Numbered from the stretch's first letter, positions 1 through 9,430 are shown. The stretch is DNA of 64,000 bases from Aliivibrio salmonicida LFI1238 (GCF_000196495.1 NC_011312.1:682001-746000); one strand, 5' to 3'. Notes: generated from the letters alone by a model not told the origin. Translations and numbers: made by a program.

Positions 1-284
1 AAACCTCTACTGGTAAAGTGCCAGTGAACGCAACACCAGAATATGCACGCATGATGTTAGAAGTTATTCGTGATATGGGCGTAGCAAAAACAGTGGGTTT
101 CAAACCTGCTGGCGGCGTTCGTACTGCTGAAGATGCACAAGCATACCTAGCAATGGCTGATGATATTCTAGGTGGCGATTGGGCTGATAACATGCACTAC
201 CGTTTTGGTGCGTCAAGCCTACTGACTAATCTTTTAAATACATTAGAAGTGACAGCAGAAACAGCAGACCCATCTGCATACTAG
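1..284 (+). CDS. deoC: Deoxyribose-phosphate aldolase, C-terminal part (window edge)
   Basis: Cleaves 2-deoxyribose-5-phosphate to acetaldehyde and glyceraldehyde-3-phosphate, the last step of deoxynucleoside catabolism. The reading frame is open from base 3, giving TSTGKVPVNATPEYAR, the segment right after the Schiff-base lysine of class I aldolases; the first two bases are the end of that lysine codon. The second conserved lysine is visible in GFKPAGGVRT, and the C-terminus GASSLL...PSAY matches the E. coli enzyme. Roughly the last 94 residues are present. It is followed after 115 bp by deoA, as in the classical deo operon. The upstream part and the operon promoter lie outside the window. 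Confidence 0.95.
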   Translation, partial: TSTGKVPVNATPEYARMMLEVIRDMGVAKTVGFKPAGGVRTAEDAQAYLAMADDILGGDWADNMHYRFGASSLLTNLLNTLEVTAETADPSAY

Positions 285-399
285 TTTCCTGTTACTCGAT
301 TTATATCGATAAATAAATCGACTTAGGTGAGGCATTACCGCTTCACCTACCTCAACCCTACCTATATTAATTTACCCAACCAAGATTGGGGAGGCACTA

Positions 400-1731
400 A
401 TGTATCTACCACAAGAGATTATTCGTAGAAAACGCGACAATAAAGTACTAACAACAGAAGAAATTAACTTTTTTATTCAAGGTGTTGCAAAAAATACCGT
501 GTCTGAAGGTCAAATTGCAGCATTTGCAATGGCGGTATATTTTAATGAAATGACGATGCCTGAACGTATTGCATTAACGTGTGCAATGCGTGATTCAGGA
601 ATGGTAATTGATTGGAGCCATATGAACTTCGATGGCCCAATTGTTGATAAACATTCAACCGGTGGTGTTGGTGATGTAACCTCATTAATGCTTGGTCCTA
701 TGGTGGCGGCATGTGGTGGTTATGTTCCTATGATCTCTGGCCGTGGTTTAGGTCATACTGGTGGCACGTTAGATAAATTGGAATCCATTGCTGGCTACAA
801 TATTATGCCAAACAATGATCTTTTTGGAAAAGTAACCAAAGAAGCTGGCGTAGCTATCATTGGTCAAACGGGTGATTTAGCACCGGCAGATAAGCGTGTT
901 TATGCCACTCGTGATGTAACGGCAACCGTTGATAATATTTCATTGATTACTGCATCTATTCTTTCTAAGAAATTAGCCGCAGGTTTAGATTCATTAGTGA
1001 TGGATGTAAAAGTCGGTTCAGGTGCATTTATGCCGACTTATGAGGCATCAGAAGAGCTGGCTAAATCTATCGTAGCTGTTGCTAATGGCGCGGGCACGAA
1101 GACGACCGCATTACTGACGGACATGAATCAAGTATTAGCCTCTACTGCGGGTAATGCATTAGAAGTTCGTGAAGCGATTCGTTTCCTAACTGGCGAATAC
1201 CGTAATCCTCGTTTATATGAAGTTGCGATGGCGCTATGTGCTGAAATGCTTGTGATTGCGAACTTAGCAAAAGACGAACAAGAAGCGTGTATTAAATTGC
1301 AAGCAGTGTTAGACAACGGCAAAGCCGCAGAATGTTTTGGTAAAATGGTGTTTGGTCTTGGTGGACCAAATGACATTATCGAAAATTACGATAACCATTT
1401 AGAAACCGCGCAAATCATTAAACCTGTATTTGCAGACAAATCCGGCTTTGTTAATACGATGGATACGCGTGATTTAGGCATGGCAGTCGTTGGTATGGGG
1501 GGCGGTCGTCGTGTTGCTAGCGATACTATTGATTATGCGGTTGGGTTAAGTGATATGATTCGTTTAGGTCAAACCGTTGATAGCAATCAACCATTAGCGA
1601 TGATCCATGCTCGTAATGAAGATCAATGGCAGCAGGCTGCAGATGCAGTTAAAGCCGCTATCGTGATCAGCGAAGAACAACCAGAAGCGACACCGGAAGT
1701 TTATCGTAAAGTTCGCTCACAAGATGTGTAA
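400..1731 (+). CDS. deoA: Thymidine phosphorylase
   Basis: Converts thymidine and phosphate to thymine and 2-deoxyribose-1-phosphate in the cytosol. The 443-residue product is the family's normal length. It carries the glycine-rich phosphate-binding segment KHSTGGVGD near residue 85, followed by GRGLGHTGGTLDKLE, the signature of the thymidine/pyrimidine phosphorylase family. The start ATG is preceded by a strong GGGGAGG ribosome binding site. Its stop lies 10 bp before the deoB start, so the two are probably cotranscribed and translationally coupled. No defects are seen. Confidence 0.97.
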   Translation: MYLPQEIIRRKRDNKVLTTEEINFFIQGVAKNTVSEGQIAAFAMAVYFNEMTMPERIALTCAMRDSGMVIDWSHMNFDGPIVDKHSTGGVGDVTSLMLGPMVAACGGYVPMISGRGLGHTGGTLDKLESIAGYNIMPNNDLFGKVTKEAGVAIIGQTGDLAPADKRVYATRDVTATVDNISLITASILSKKLAAGLDSLVMDVKVGSGAFMPTYEASEELAKSIVAVANGAGTKTTALLTDMNQVLASTAGNALEVREAIRFLTGEYRNPRLYEVAMALCAEMLVIANLAKDEQEACIKLQAVLDNGKAAECFGKMVFGLGGPNDIIENYDNHLETAQIIKPVFADKSGFVNTMDTRDLGMAVVGMGGGRRVASDTIDYAVGLSDMIRLGQTVDSNQPLAMIHARNEDQWQQAADAVKAAIVISEEQPEATPEVYRKVRSQDV

Positions 1732-1741
1732 GGAAGAAACC

Positions 1742-2962
1742 ATGAAACGTGCAATTATTTTAGTTCTTGATTCATTTGGTATTGGTGCAGCAGGTGATGC
1801 TGAAAAATTTGGTGATGTGGGTTCAGATACAATGGGTCACATTGCAGAACAGTGTGACAAAGGACTTGCCGATAATGGAAACCGTAAAGGACCATTAACG
1901 CTTCCAAATCTATCAAAGCTGGGTTTAGCAATGGCAGGTAAAGAGTCTACGGGCAAATTAGCCGCAGGTTTAGACGCTGATGCTGAGATTATTGGTGCTT
2001 ATGGTCATGCCGCTGAATTGTCTTCAGGTAAAGATACGCCTTCTGGTCACTGGGAAATTGCAGGCGTACCTGTCTTATTTGATTGGGGTTACTTTAGCGA
2101 TAAAGAAAATAGTTTCCCTAAAGAGTTAACCGACCGAATTCTTGCTCGTGCCAACCTTTCTGGTTACCTAGGTAATTGCCATGCATCAGGTACACAAGTA
2201 CTGGATGATTTAGGTGAAGAACACATGAAGACGGGCATGCCGATCTTCTACACCTCTGCTGATTCGGTATTCCAAATTGCGTGTCATGAAGAAACGTTTG
2301 GCTTAGATAATTTATTAACACTTTGCCAAATCGCACGTGAAGAACTTGAAGATTATAATATTGGCCGAGTGATAGCGCGTCCATTTATTGGTGCAGGTAA
2401 AGGTCAATTTGAACGTACGGGTAACCGCCGCGATCTTTCTCTGGAACCGCCAGCAATTACCGTATTACAAAAACTGGTAGAAGAGAAAAACGGTCACGTA
2501 CATTCTATTGGTAAAATCTCTGATATTTATGCTGGTTGTGGTATTACACAAAAAACCAAAGCAACAGGCATTCCAGCATTGTTTGATGCAACCAAAGAGG
2601 CAATTACGGCGGCGAGTGATAACACCATCGTATTTACTAACTTTGTGGATTTTGATTCAGCGTATGGTCACCGTCGTGACGTTGCAGGTTATGCGGCGGC
2701 ACTAGAGTATTTTGATGGAAGACTTCCAGAGATCATGGAAATGCTACAAGAAGACGATATTCTAATCCTAACGGCTGATCATGGTTGTGATCCTACATGG
2801 CCTGGTACCGATCATACTCGTGAACATATTCCCGTTCTTGTTTATGGACACAAAGTACCTGCGGGTTCATTGGGGCTTCGTGATACCTTTGCCGATATAG
2901 GGCAGACCTTAGCAGAGTATTTTGAAATCTCTGATATGGAATATGGAAAATCATTCCTATAA
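1742..2962 (+). CDS. deoB: Phosphopentomutase
   Basis: Interconverts (deoxy)ribose-1-phosphate and (deoxy)ribose-5-phosphate, linking the nucleoside phosphorylases to DeoC and the pentose phosphate pathway. The product MKRAIILVLDSFGIGA... has the alkaline-phosphatase-superfamily metal motifs: VLDSFGIG at the N-terminus, SSGKDTPSGHWE with the catalytic Thr near residue 97, and ADHGCDPTWPGTDHTREH near the C-terminus. I choose the ATG at 1742 (406 residues) rather than the upstream in-frame ATG at 1724, because it matches the E. coli N-terminus and has AAGGAAG just upstream. A strong terminator follows directly, so deoD probably depends on read-through or its own promoter. Confidence 0.96.
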   Translation: MKRAIILVLDSFGIGAAGDAEKFGDVGSDTMGHIAEQCDKGLADNGNRKGPLTLPNLSKLGLAMAGKESTGKLAAGLDADAEIIGAYGHAAELSSGKDTPSGHWEIAGVPVLFDWGYFSDKENSFPKELTDRILARANLSGYLGNCHASGTQVLDDLGEEHMKTGMPIFYTSADSVFQIACHEETFGLDNLLTLCQIAREELEDYNIGRVIARPFIGAGKGQFERTGNRRDLSLEPPAITVLQKLVEEKNGHVHSIGKISDIYAGCGITQKTKATGIPALFDATKEAITAASDNTIVFTNFVDFDSAYGHRRDVAGYAAALEYFDGRLPEIMEMLQEDDILILTADHGCDPTWPGTDHTREHIPVLVYGHKVPAGSLGLRDTFADIGQTLAEYFEISDMEYGKSFL

Positions 2963-2970
2963 AAATAATA

Positions 2971-2999
2971 AGCAGTAGAGCCCTCTCTACTGCTTTTTT
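2971..2999 (+). terminator. Intrinsic terminator between deoB and deoD
   Basis: AGCAGTAGAG and CTCTACTGCT form a perfect 10-bp stem with loop CCCT, followed by a six-T run. It lies 8 bp after the deoB stop and should separate deoABC transcription from deoD at least partly. Confidence 0.85.
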
Positions 3000-3032
3000 C
3001 TAGTTTAAGTTTAAAAAGAAAGGGTAAAAATT

Positions 3033-3749
3033 ATGGCAACTCCACATATTAATGCTGAAATGGGTGACTTTGCAGACGTTGTTTTAATGCCTGGAGACCC
3101 AATCCGAGCAAAATACATTGCAGAAACATTCTTAGACGATGTTGTTCAAGTGTGTGATGTTTGAAATATGTTTGGCTACACTGGAACCTATAAAGGTCGT
3201 AAAATCTCAGTGATGGGGCATGGCATGGGGATCCCATCATGTTCAATTTATATGACTGAGCTTGTTAAAGATTTTGGCGTTAAAAAAGTGATTCGTGTAG
3301 GCAGTTGTGGTGCAGTAAACGAAGACATTAAAGTTCGTGATGTTGTAATTGGTATGGGCGCATGTACGGATTCTAAAGTGAACCGTATTCGTTTTAAAGA
3401 TCACGACTTTGCAGCAATTGCTGATTACGAAATGGTACGTAATGCTGAGCTTGCAGCACAGGCACGTGGTATTAAGGTCAAAGTCGGCAATCTTTTCTCT
3501 GCTGAGCTATTCTATACGCCAGATCCAAGCATGTTTGACCTAATGGATAAATACGGCATCGTAGGCGTAGAGATGGAAGCGGCTGGTATGTACGGTGTTG
3601 CTGCAGAATACGGTGCAAAAGCATTAGCTATCTGTACTGTGTCTGATCACATCAAAACCGGTGAGCAAACGACATCTGATGAACGAGCGACAACATTTGA
3701 TGAAATGATGCTGATTGCGTTAGATTCAGTATTGCTTGGAGACAAATAA
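3033..3749 (+). pseudogene. deoD: Purine nucleoside phosphorylase, broken by a nonsense codon
   Basis: The family enzyme phosphorolyses purine (deoxy)nucleosides. The frame from ATG 3033 reads MATPHINAEMGDFADVVLMP..., nearly identical to E. coli DeoD, up to codon 43. Codon 44 (3162-3164) is TGA, and the same frame continues with NMFGYTGTYKGRKISVMGHG to the normal C-terminus LLGDK. Total length is exactly 238 codons plus stop, so there is no frameshift. E. coli has an arginine here, known as Arg43 in mature numbering, which reaches into the neighbouring subunit's phosphate site; CGA to TGA is a single transition. An internal ATG at 3168 could start a 193-residue fragment, but this lacks the phosphate loop MPGDP and should be inactive. 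A sequencing error remains possible. Confidence 0.9.
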
Positions 3750-3771
3750 TGTCACATTATTTGTAGTGAAA

Positions 3772-3805
3772 AAAAGGCGGTGTTATTTATTAACATCGCC
3801 TTTTT
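3772..3805. terminator. Terminator between deoD and smp (probably bidirectional)
   Basis: GGCGGTGTTA pairs with TAACATCGCC (one G-T pair) around a short loop, with A-tract before and T-tract after. It serves deoD on the plus strand and, read from the other side, the smp gene ending at 3836. Confidence 0.8.
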
Positions 3806-3835
3806 ATTATTTATCTGTGAAATAAACAGAACGTA

Positions 3836-4444
3836 TTAAGACTTACCGCCAAAAAGTGTAGTAACAGGCTTGCTAGAATCTTCACGTTTTTTAAGTATTG
3901 CCATAATAAACATACCTGAAACAAGACTTATAATAAGCATACCAAACATCAATCGGTCACTTTTACGGTAATGGTGGTTCGCAAAACCAGTCAACGTTGA
4001 CTTTTCAAAGGTTATACGTAAAAACCCCAATACCCGATCGTCTTTTACTATTGGTTCGATTAATTGTTGTCGACCGATGCCATCAATCGATAATGGTGTA
4101 TTAATGCCCGTAATTTGTGATGCGGTTAACGCATTGCTGCTTTTACTTAGTACACCACCTTCCGCGTCGTAAATCGTAGCATCAAACACAAGGTTTTCTT
4201 TTGCCAGATTATTCGTTAGTTGCAGCAAGGCTTCGTGATCGTCTTTTTTGATGCTATCGACAGCAAACAATGCTGCTTGTCTTGTCATGGTTCGACTAAG
4301 ATCTTGTAACTGTTTATTTTGAATGATCTGATTATTATCACTGATCACCGTACTATTAATTAAAATAAAGTAACTGAATGCGATCAGAGAGAGCAGCATC
4401 AGGCTTTTAATTATGAGATTTTGAGAAAGCATCATCCGCACCAA
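3836..4444 (-). CDS. smp: AhpA/YtjB (Smp) family membrane protein
   Basis: A 202-residue inner-membrane protein of the YtjB/Smp family, named in E. coli for its position divergent from serB; the same arrangement occurs here. One hydrophobic segment lies near residues 11-32 (LIIKSLMLLSLIAFSYFILI) and a second near residues 166-184 (GMLIISLVSGMFIMAIL). Between them is a probable periplasmic domain of about 120 residues. No catalytic motif is evident and I do not assign a biochemical function. The exact start is uncertain because several ATG codons cluster at the N-terminus (MVRMMLSQN). Confidence 0.8.
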   Translation of the reverse strand: MVRMMLSQNLIIKSLMLLSLIAFSYFILINSTVISDNNQIIQNKQLQDLSRTMTRQAALFAVDSIKKDDHEALLQLTNNLAKENLVFDATIYDAEGGVLSKSSNALTASQITGINTPLSIDGIGRQQLIEPIVKDDRVLGFLRITFEKSTLTGFANHHYRKSDRLMFGMLIISLVSGMFIMAILKKREDSSKPVTTLFGGKS

Positions 4445-4565
4445 ATAAAATAATAGTCGAGAATTATACGCAATTTATACAAAAATAGCAGTTTATGTCG
4501 CTTCAGACTTGCTCTATCTAATTTCAATCGGTATTTTTGATAGAGGATTAGTAAGGATACAAATC

Positions 4566-5534
4566 ATGGACGCGATAACCCCATTTGCAATAAAGAAACA
4601 CACAACACTGGTAAACCGTTTTTCAACCTCGGTAACGGCCTCTCAATTAGAGGTTAAGTCAGTGGGTTGGATCATTTACGGTTCACACCTTTCTCCCCTT
4701 CACACTAAAGATATCTATTTTTTTGTTGGAATGACAACAAAGGTCATTCGAACATGGAAAGTGGGTGACTATGAAGTCGCTGCTATCGCTGGTGAAATGA
4801 CACCAGAACACAAAATCATCGTTGATGAACTCGGTTTAGATTACGCTGAAATAAAAGACATCCCCGATTTATCTAATCCGGGAATTATCCTTTTTGATAT
4901 GGATTCAACAACCATTGAAATTGAATGCATTGATGAAATAGCGAAATTGGCAGGGGTTGGTGAGCAAGTATCTGAAGTGACAGAGCGAGCGATGCTAGGT
5001 GAACTTGATTTTAAAGAAAGCTTAATTCAACGAGTGAGTACTCTTGAAGGAGCAAGTGAATCGATTCTGGCTCAAGTCAAAGAAACCCTTCCTTTTATGC
5101 CTGAGATGAGAGAATTGGTAATGACAATGCAGAACTATGGTTGGAAAGTCGCTATAGCATCTGGTGGATTTACTTACTTTTCAGATTACCTTAAAGAAGA
5201 GTTGAATTTAGTTCACGCTCAATCAAACCAGTTAGAAATCATTGACGGTAAATTAACGGGTAAGGTTTTAGGTGATATTGTTAGCGCAGAAACCAAAGCC
5301 GATATTCTTATTGAACTGGCAGATAAGTACGACATTGAAATGAGTAATACGGTTGCGGTTGGTGATGGAGCTAATGACTTAGTCATGATGTCAGCAGCAG
5401 GTCTGGGCATTGCTTATCATGCAAAACCTAAAGTACAAGAGCAAGCACAGGCAGCGGTTCGATACGCAGATTTAGGTGGCGTTGCTTGTATCCTTTCAGC
5501 TTCGCTACTAATGAATAATAAGCTGAGTTGGTAA
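4566..5534 (+). CDS. serB: Phosphoserine phosphatase
   Basis: Final step of serine synthesis: phosphoserine to serine. This HAD-family enzyme has the nucleophile motif DMDSTT (Asp111 and Asp113), the substrate-specificity region EIECIDEIA, the Lys/Ser motif ASGGFTYF, and the Mg motif VGDGANDLVM. The first 100 residues form the ACT-like N-terminal domain typical of gammaproteobacterial SerB. I choose ATG 4566, preceded by AAGGA, because it gives 322 residues, the length of the E. coli protein. The frame stays open further upstream to 4509, which would add an unconserved extension. A terminator follows. Confidence 0.95.
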   Translation: MDAITPFAIKKHTTLVNRFSTSVTASQLEVKSVGWIIYGSHLSPLHTKDIYFFVGMTTKVIRTWKVGDYEVAAIAGEMTPEHKIIVDELGLDYAEIKDIPDLSNPGIILFDMDSTTIEIECIDEIAKLAGVGEQVSEVTERAMLGELDFKESLIQRVSTLEGASESILAQVKETLPFMPEMRELVMTMQNYGWKVAIASGGFTYFSDYLKEELNLVHAQSNQLEIIDGKLTGKVLGDIVSAETKADILIELADKYDIEMSNTVAVGDGANDLVMMSAAGLGIAYHAKPKVQEQAQAAVRYADLGGVACILSASLLMNNKLSW

Positions 5535-5545
5535 GTTTATATGAG

Positions 5546-5573
5546 ATGGGTTCTTAACTAGAACCCATTTTTA
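5546..5573 (+). terminator. serB terminator
   Basis: ATGGGTTCT pairs perfectly with AGAACCCAT around a TAACT loop and is followed by a T-rich run. It lies 12 bp after the serB stop. Confidence 0.8.
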
Positions 5574-5587
5574 TTAATGCGTAGTAT

Positions 5588-7933
5588 TTACCCTAACTCT
5601 AATCGAATAAGTACTTCATCGGTAATATCGGTAATTTCACCACAGCCGACAATACTTGATAATTCATCTTCAAGCGCTCTTGCGTAATGGATAGCAGATT
5701 GTGCTAATTGACTGAGTTCAATTTCAGATGTGCTTGATAATGGGTTTTTAACCGCTGTTGTTGTTACTCGTATCGCTAAAAACTCACCGTGTTCTTTTGC
5801 CTTTTTGATAAAGGTTAAGCGATCGTTATAAGATTCAAATTCTTGAAGTAATCGAGTAAATACCGATTTTATTTTCCCTTCGCGTATTACCACGGCAATA
5901 TAAATTTCGTGGTGGTGTGATCGTGTATTTGCAGGAGTTCTTAATGGCTCTGCTAATAATCGTTGTACTCGCGATTTGAAAATTGGTTCTAAATTTACGC
6001 TGTTCTCTGAGCCCAGTTGTTGCCAAATTTTATTAATTCGGTTCAATGGGAAGTTAACCCCCATACAGCGAGGCTTAACGCTATGATTGTCTTTTTCTAT
6101 GAAAAATGGAGCCGTAGTTAATTTAGTTAGCAGCAATTGATGCATTATTTTCAACATATCCATTGATGGCAGTTGTTCATAATCCATTGGTAATCGTTCA
6201 ATGTTGTGTTGAATTAAACGACCTAAAAACAGTTTGCTTTTTTGAGTCTGTAAGCTGTCTTCAATTTGTAATTGGATATGTTGTCCGTTCGACGCTACTT
6301 TTAACACATGATAGGTGATACGACTTAATGGCGTGTTTCTGTCCATCATTTGTAAATCATTAAACGTTATTTTTACATCGGATTTTTTCGTCAATTGTGC
6401 CGGTTTATCTAATGTGATAGACTGCCCTTTTATCGATATATCCTGTGTTCTTCCAGATAATTCACCAAGTGTTGGATGAGATAATGTAATTAACGTTTCA
6501 TAGTTGAATCTAGGTTCTGTACGACGAGGCGCTGAATCATAATACAACGCATGAGCCTGACATATCGGGGCTATCGGATGACGATAAGCGTTTAGTGTCT
6601 TTGGTTCTAAAGTTGGTTTGTCCGTTAACAGATAATCTTTTTGAGTTTCAGGGAGACTGATCTCGGTAAGAATACCCATATGGGTCAAGCTTGATAAAAT
6701 GGCTTCCATCTCAGGAGCAACAGACAGCAGACGTTCTTTGTCCCCTTTTGCTAATTCAAATAGAGAAAGGCGGATAACTTTCCAACTTTTACGCTTTGCA
6801 CCAATATGCCAAAACAGTTGTCTTTCTTGTTGAGTCCCCTCTGAAGACATCATGGAATAGAAGAGTTCTCTTTCTTCATGATCATGTTTAAAGCTGTAAA
6901 AATGCGTATTGCTGGCCTTTAAGCCTGGTTTTGTTAAAAACTCCATGCGCTCAGGTTTAAATAAATGATTTATTACTGGCTGATTTTTTTCATCATGCCA
7001 ATGTTTCCACAAACCTTCATTATGATCGGTGATCACGGCATATTTTAATTGCTCTTTGGCAAAGAAAAGAGGGATATTTGTCGTGTGCTTTAAAAAGCAA
7101 TGTTCATAACCTTGAGTTCTTACTCGTACTATCTGATCTCTTTGATCATGCTGATTTCGTCGTTTGTTTTTATTTAATTTGACGTCAATAGCATGAGCAA
7201 TTACATCGTGGTTTGATTCCATTTTTAAGCGTAACCAACGATAGCTGTCATTTTCTTCGCTGTCGTGAATACCTAAAATACGATAAGGAAAATCGCCATT
7301 TAGTTCTTTTATACCAGTGTCTTTAGCTAGATTAGGAAAGCTGACTTGTATGATTTGGCCTAAGCCGTATTCAAAAGCCGTTGGTACTTTTATTCGGGCA
7401 CCAGAAGAGGATAAGTCACTGCTAGTACCATGAATGTGATTGCCATTAGGTAATAATACGGTGACTTGTGTCGACATGCGTAAGCGGTTTTCGCTGCGTG
7501 TTAAGTAATGACCAAATCGAATTAATTTAGCATCAAAAATATTTTTGTTTTCTTGCTGCAAAGAAGAGGGGTTACTGTCTTTATTTTTATGGAGCACGCG
7601 AAAGTTATTGCGAGTATTTGTCAGTGCTTCCCATACGCCTTCCGTGTAGCTGCCGTATCGCTCAATACTTTTGTGATAAGTATTGATTGCAACATCATCA
7701 AGAAAATGTGTGTAGCCATCTAAGCTGTATTGATGGCATTGCCCTTTGACTCGTCCGCGTAAATCGATGCTCTTTTTACAAGGCGTCATAATACGCTTCA
7801 ATTCAATTTTGACGATTAAATGAATTGATGGGTGTTCATGTGACATGACTTGTGAACACACTGAGTCAAAATCTGGTGCGTCAAAGACAGGAATGAGTTG
7901 TTCTACGTAGCTTTGATATTCTTCTTGATGCAT
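5588..7933 (-). CDS. plzC: Large two-PilZ-domain protein (PlzC-like)
   Basis: A 781-residue soluble protein with two PilZ regions, each keeping the full cyclic-di-GMP binding signature. The first has R146-xxx-R150 followed by D173-LSSSG-178. The second has R471-TEP-R475 followed by D498-ISIKG-503. The N-terminal 140 residues, the ~290-residue middle and the C-terminal ~200 residues match nothing I can name. Position between serB and radA corresponds to V. cholerae VC2344 (PlzC), one of five PilZ proteins in that species. Inference: a cyclic-di-GMP receptor influencing motility or biofilm state. There are no membrane segments or signal peptide. It is divergent from radA with 117 bp between start codons. 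Confidence 0.85.
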   Translation of the reverse strand: MHQEEYQSYVEQLIPVFDAPDFDSVCSQVMSHEHPSIHLIVKIELKRIMTPCKKSIDLRGRVKGQCHQYSLDGYTHFLDDVAINTYHKSIERYGSYTEGVWEALTNTRNNFRVLHKNKDSNPSSLQQENKNIFDAKLIRFGHYLTRSENRLRMSTQVTVLLPNGNHIHGTSSDLSSSGARIKVPTAFEYGLGQIIQVSFPNLAKDTGIKELNGDFPYRILGIHDSEENDSYRWLRLKMESNHDVIAHAIDVKLNKNKRRNQHDQRDQIVRVRTQGYEHCFLKHTTNIPLFFAKEQLKYAVITDHNEGLWKHWHDEKNQPVINHLFKPERMEFLTKPGLKASNTHFYSFKHDHEERELFYSMMSSEGTQQERQLFWHIGAKRKSWKVIRLSLFELAKGDKERLLSVAPEMEAILSSLTHMGILTEISLPETQKDYLLTDKPTLEPKTLNAYRHPIAPICQAHALYYDSAPRRTEPRFNYETLITLSHPTLGELSGRTQDISIKGQSITLDKPAQLTKKSDVKITFNDLQMMDRNTPLSRITYHVLKVASNGQHIQLQIEDSLQTQKSKLFLGRLIQHNIERLPMDYEQLPSMDMLKIMHQLLLTKLTTAPFFIEKDNHSVKPRCMGVNFPLNRINKIWQQLGSENSVNLEPIFKSRVQRLLAEPLRTPANTRSHHHEIYIAVVIREGKIKSVFTRLLQEFESYNDRLTFIKKAKEHGEFLAIRVTTTAVKNPLSSTSEIELSQLAQSAIHYARALEDELSSIVGCGEITDITDEVLIRLELG

Positions 7934-8050
7934 GATTTCTGGTACAGTAATAAGAATCTAATGGGTTTATCGGCACAATTGATAAAATATTTAATGGCAT
8001 ACGTTAAATATTCATTCCCCATACCTTCAAATACAGTGATTCGGTGATAT

Positions 8051-9430
8051 ATGGCAAAAGCAAAACGTGCCTACGTTTGTAACGATTGTGGGGCAGACTT
8101 TCCTCGTTGGCAAGGACAGTGTAGTGCTTGTGGGGCGTGGAACACGATTACAGAGGTTCGATTAGCGGCTTCTCCTCAAGTGGCTAGAAACGAACGATTG
8201 GTCGGATACTCAGGTTCTGCTACGGATTCTAAAGTTCAAACGCTATCAAGTATTGATCTTCAAGAGGTCCCTCGTTTTAGTAGCAGCTTTAAAGAGTTTG
8301 ATCGGGTGCTTGGTGGTGGGATTGTTCCTGGTGCGGCTATCTTAATTGGCGGTAATCCGGGGGCTGGTAAATCCACACTGCTGTTGCAAACCATGTGTCG
8401 CTTAGCCAGTGAAATGCCAACGTTGTATGTAACGGGTGAAGAATCATTACAACAAGTCGCCATGCGAGCATCTCGTCTTGGGCTGCCAAAAGATAATTTG
8501 AAAATGTTGTCTGAAACCAGCATTGATAAAATTTGTCAGATCGCAGACAAAGAAAAACCTAAAATAATGGTTATTGACTCGATTCAAGTGATGCATGTAG
8601 ATGATGTTCAATCGTCTCCAGGCAGTGTTGCTCAAGTTAGAGAATCAGCAACAACACTTACTCGTTATGCAAAACAAAATAATGTGTCTATATTTCTTGT
8701 GGGGCATGTAACTAAAGATGGTTCGCTTGCAGGACCAAAAGTACTGGAGCATATTATTGATTGTTCTGTATTACTTGATGGAAGTGCAGACAGCCGATTT
8801 AGAACATTGCGTTGTAATAAAAACCGTTTTGGTGCCGTAAATGAATTGGGCGTATTTGCAATGACGGGGCAAGGATTGAAAGAAGTAAATAATCCGTCTG
8901 CGATTTTTCTATCCCGTGGCGAAGAGGAAACGTCAGGCAGTTCTGTTATGGTTGTTTGGGAAGGGACACGCCCGTTATTGGTTGAAATTCAAGCATTAGT
9001 CGATTATTCCCAACTATCTAATCCACGTCGAGTTTCTGTTGGGCTAGATCAAAACCGTTTGTCGATGTTACTTGCTGTACTTCATAAACATGGTGGTCTG
9101 CAAATGGCGGATCAGGATGTCTTTGTCAATGTGGTTGGTGGCGTAAAAGTTGCAGAAACCAGTGCCGATTTAGCATTGATAATGGCGCTATTATCTAGCT
9201 TTAAAGATCGTCCATTACCAAAAGATGTGGTTGTTTTTGGTGAAGTAGGGCTTGCCGGTGAAATCCGTCCAGTTCCTAGTGGTCAAGAGCGTCTTATGGA
9301 AGCGTATAAACATGGATTTAAACGCGCGATTGTTCCTGCTGCTAATATGCCGAAAGGGGGGATTGAAGGCATGCAAATTCATGGCGTGAAAAAATTATCA
9401 GAGGCAATTGATGCTTTTGATGAACTATAA
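8051..9430 (+). CDS. radA: DNA repair protein RadA
   Basis: RecA-like branch-migration ATPase that promotes recombinational repair. The 459-residue product has all expected parts: an N-terminal four-cysteine zinc finger (C10-xx-C13 ... C24-xx-C27), Walker A GGNPGAGKST with Lys107, the RadA-specific KNRFG motif at residues 257-261, and a C-terminal Lon-protease-like domain (VNVVGGVKV...GEVGLAGEIRPV). It follows plzC divergently and precedes the second EF-G gene by 193 bp. No terminator is obvious after it. Confidence 0.97.
   Translation: MAKAKRAYVCNDCGADFPRWQGQCSACGAWNTITEVRLAASPQVARNERLVGYSGSATDSKVQTLSSIDLQEVPRFSSSFKEFDRVLGGGIVPGAAILIGGNPGAGKSTLLLQTMCRLASEMPTLYVTGEESLQQVAMRASRLGLPKDNLKMLSETSIDKICQIADKEKPKIMVIDSIQVMHVDDVQSSPGSVAQVRESATTLTRYAKQNNVSIFLVGHVTKDGSLAGPKVLEHIIDCSVLLDGSADSRFRTLRCNKNRFGAVNELGVFAMTGQGLKEVNNPSAIFLSRGEEETSGSSVMVVWEGTRPLLVEIQALVDYSQLSNPRRVSVGLDQNRLSMLLAVLHKHGGLQMADQDVFVNVVGGVKVAETSADLALIMALLSSFKDRPLPKDVVVFGEVGLAGEIRPVPSGQERLMEAYKHGFKRAIVPAANMPKGGIEGMQIHGVKKLSEAIDAFDEL

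Noticed and set aside
1724..1741. Earlier ATG for deoB within the deoA stop region
   Set aside because: It overlaps deoA, is not conserved, and the ATG at 1742 has the better ribosome site.
3162..3164. TGA in deoD as selenocysteine or recoding
   Set aside because: Homologues have arginine there, no selenocysteine insertion hairpin is evident after it, and a simple C-to-T change explains it.
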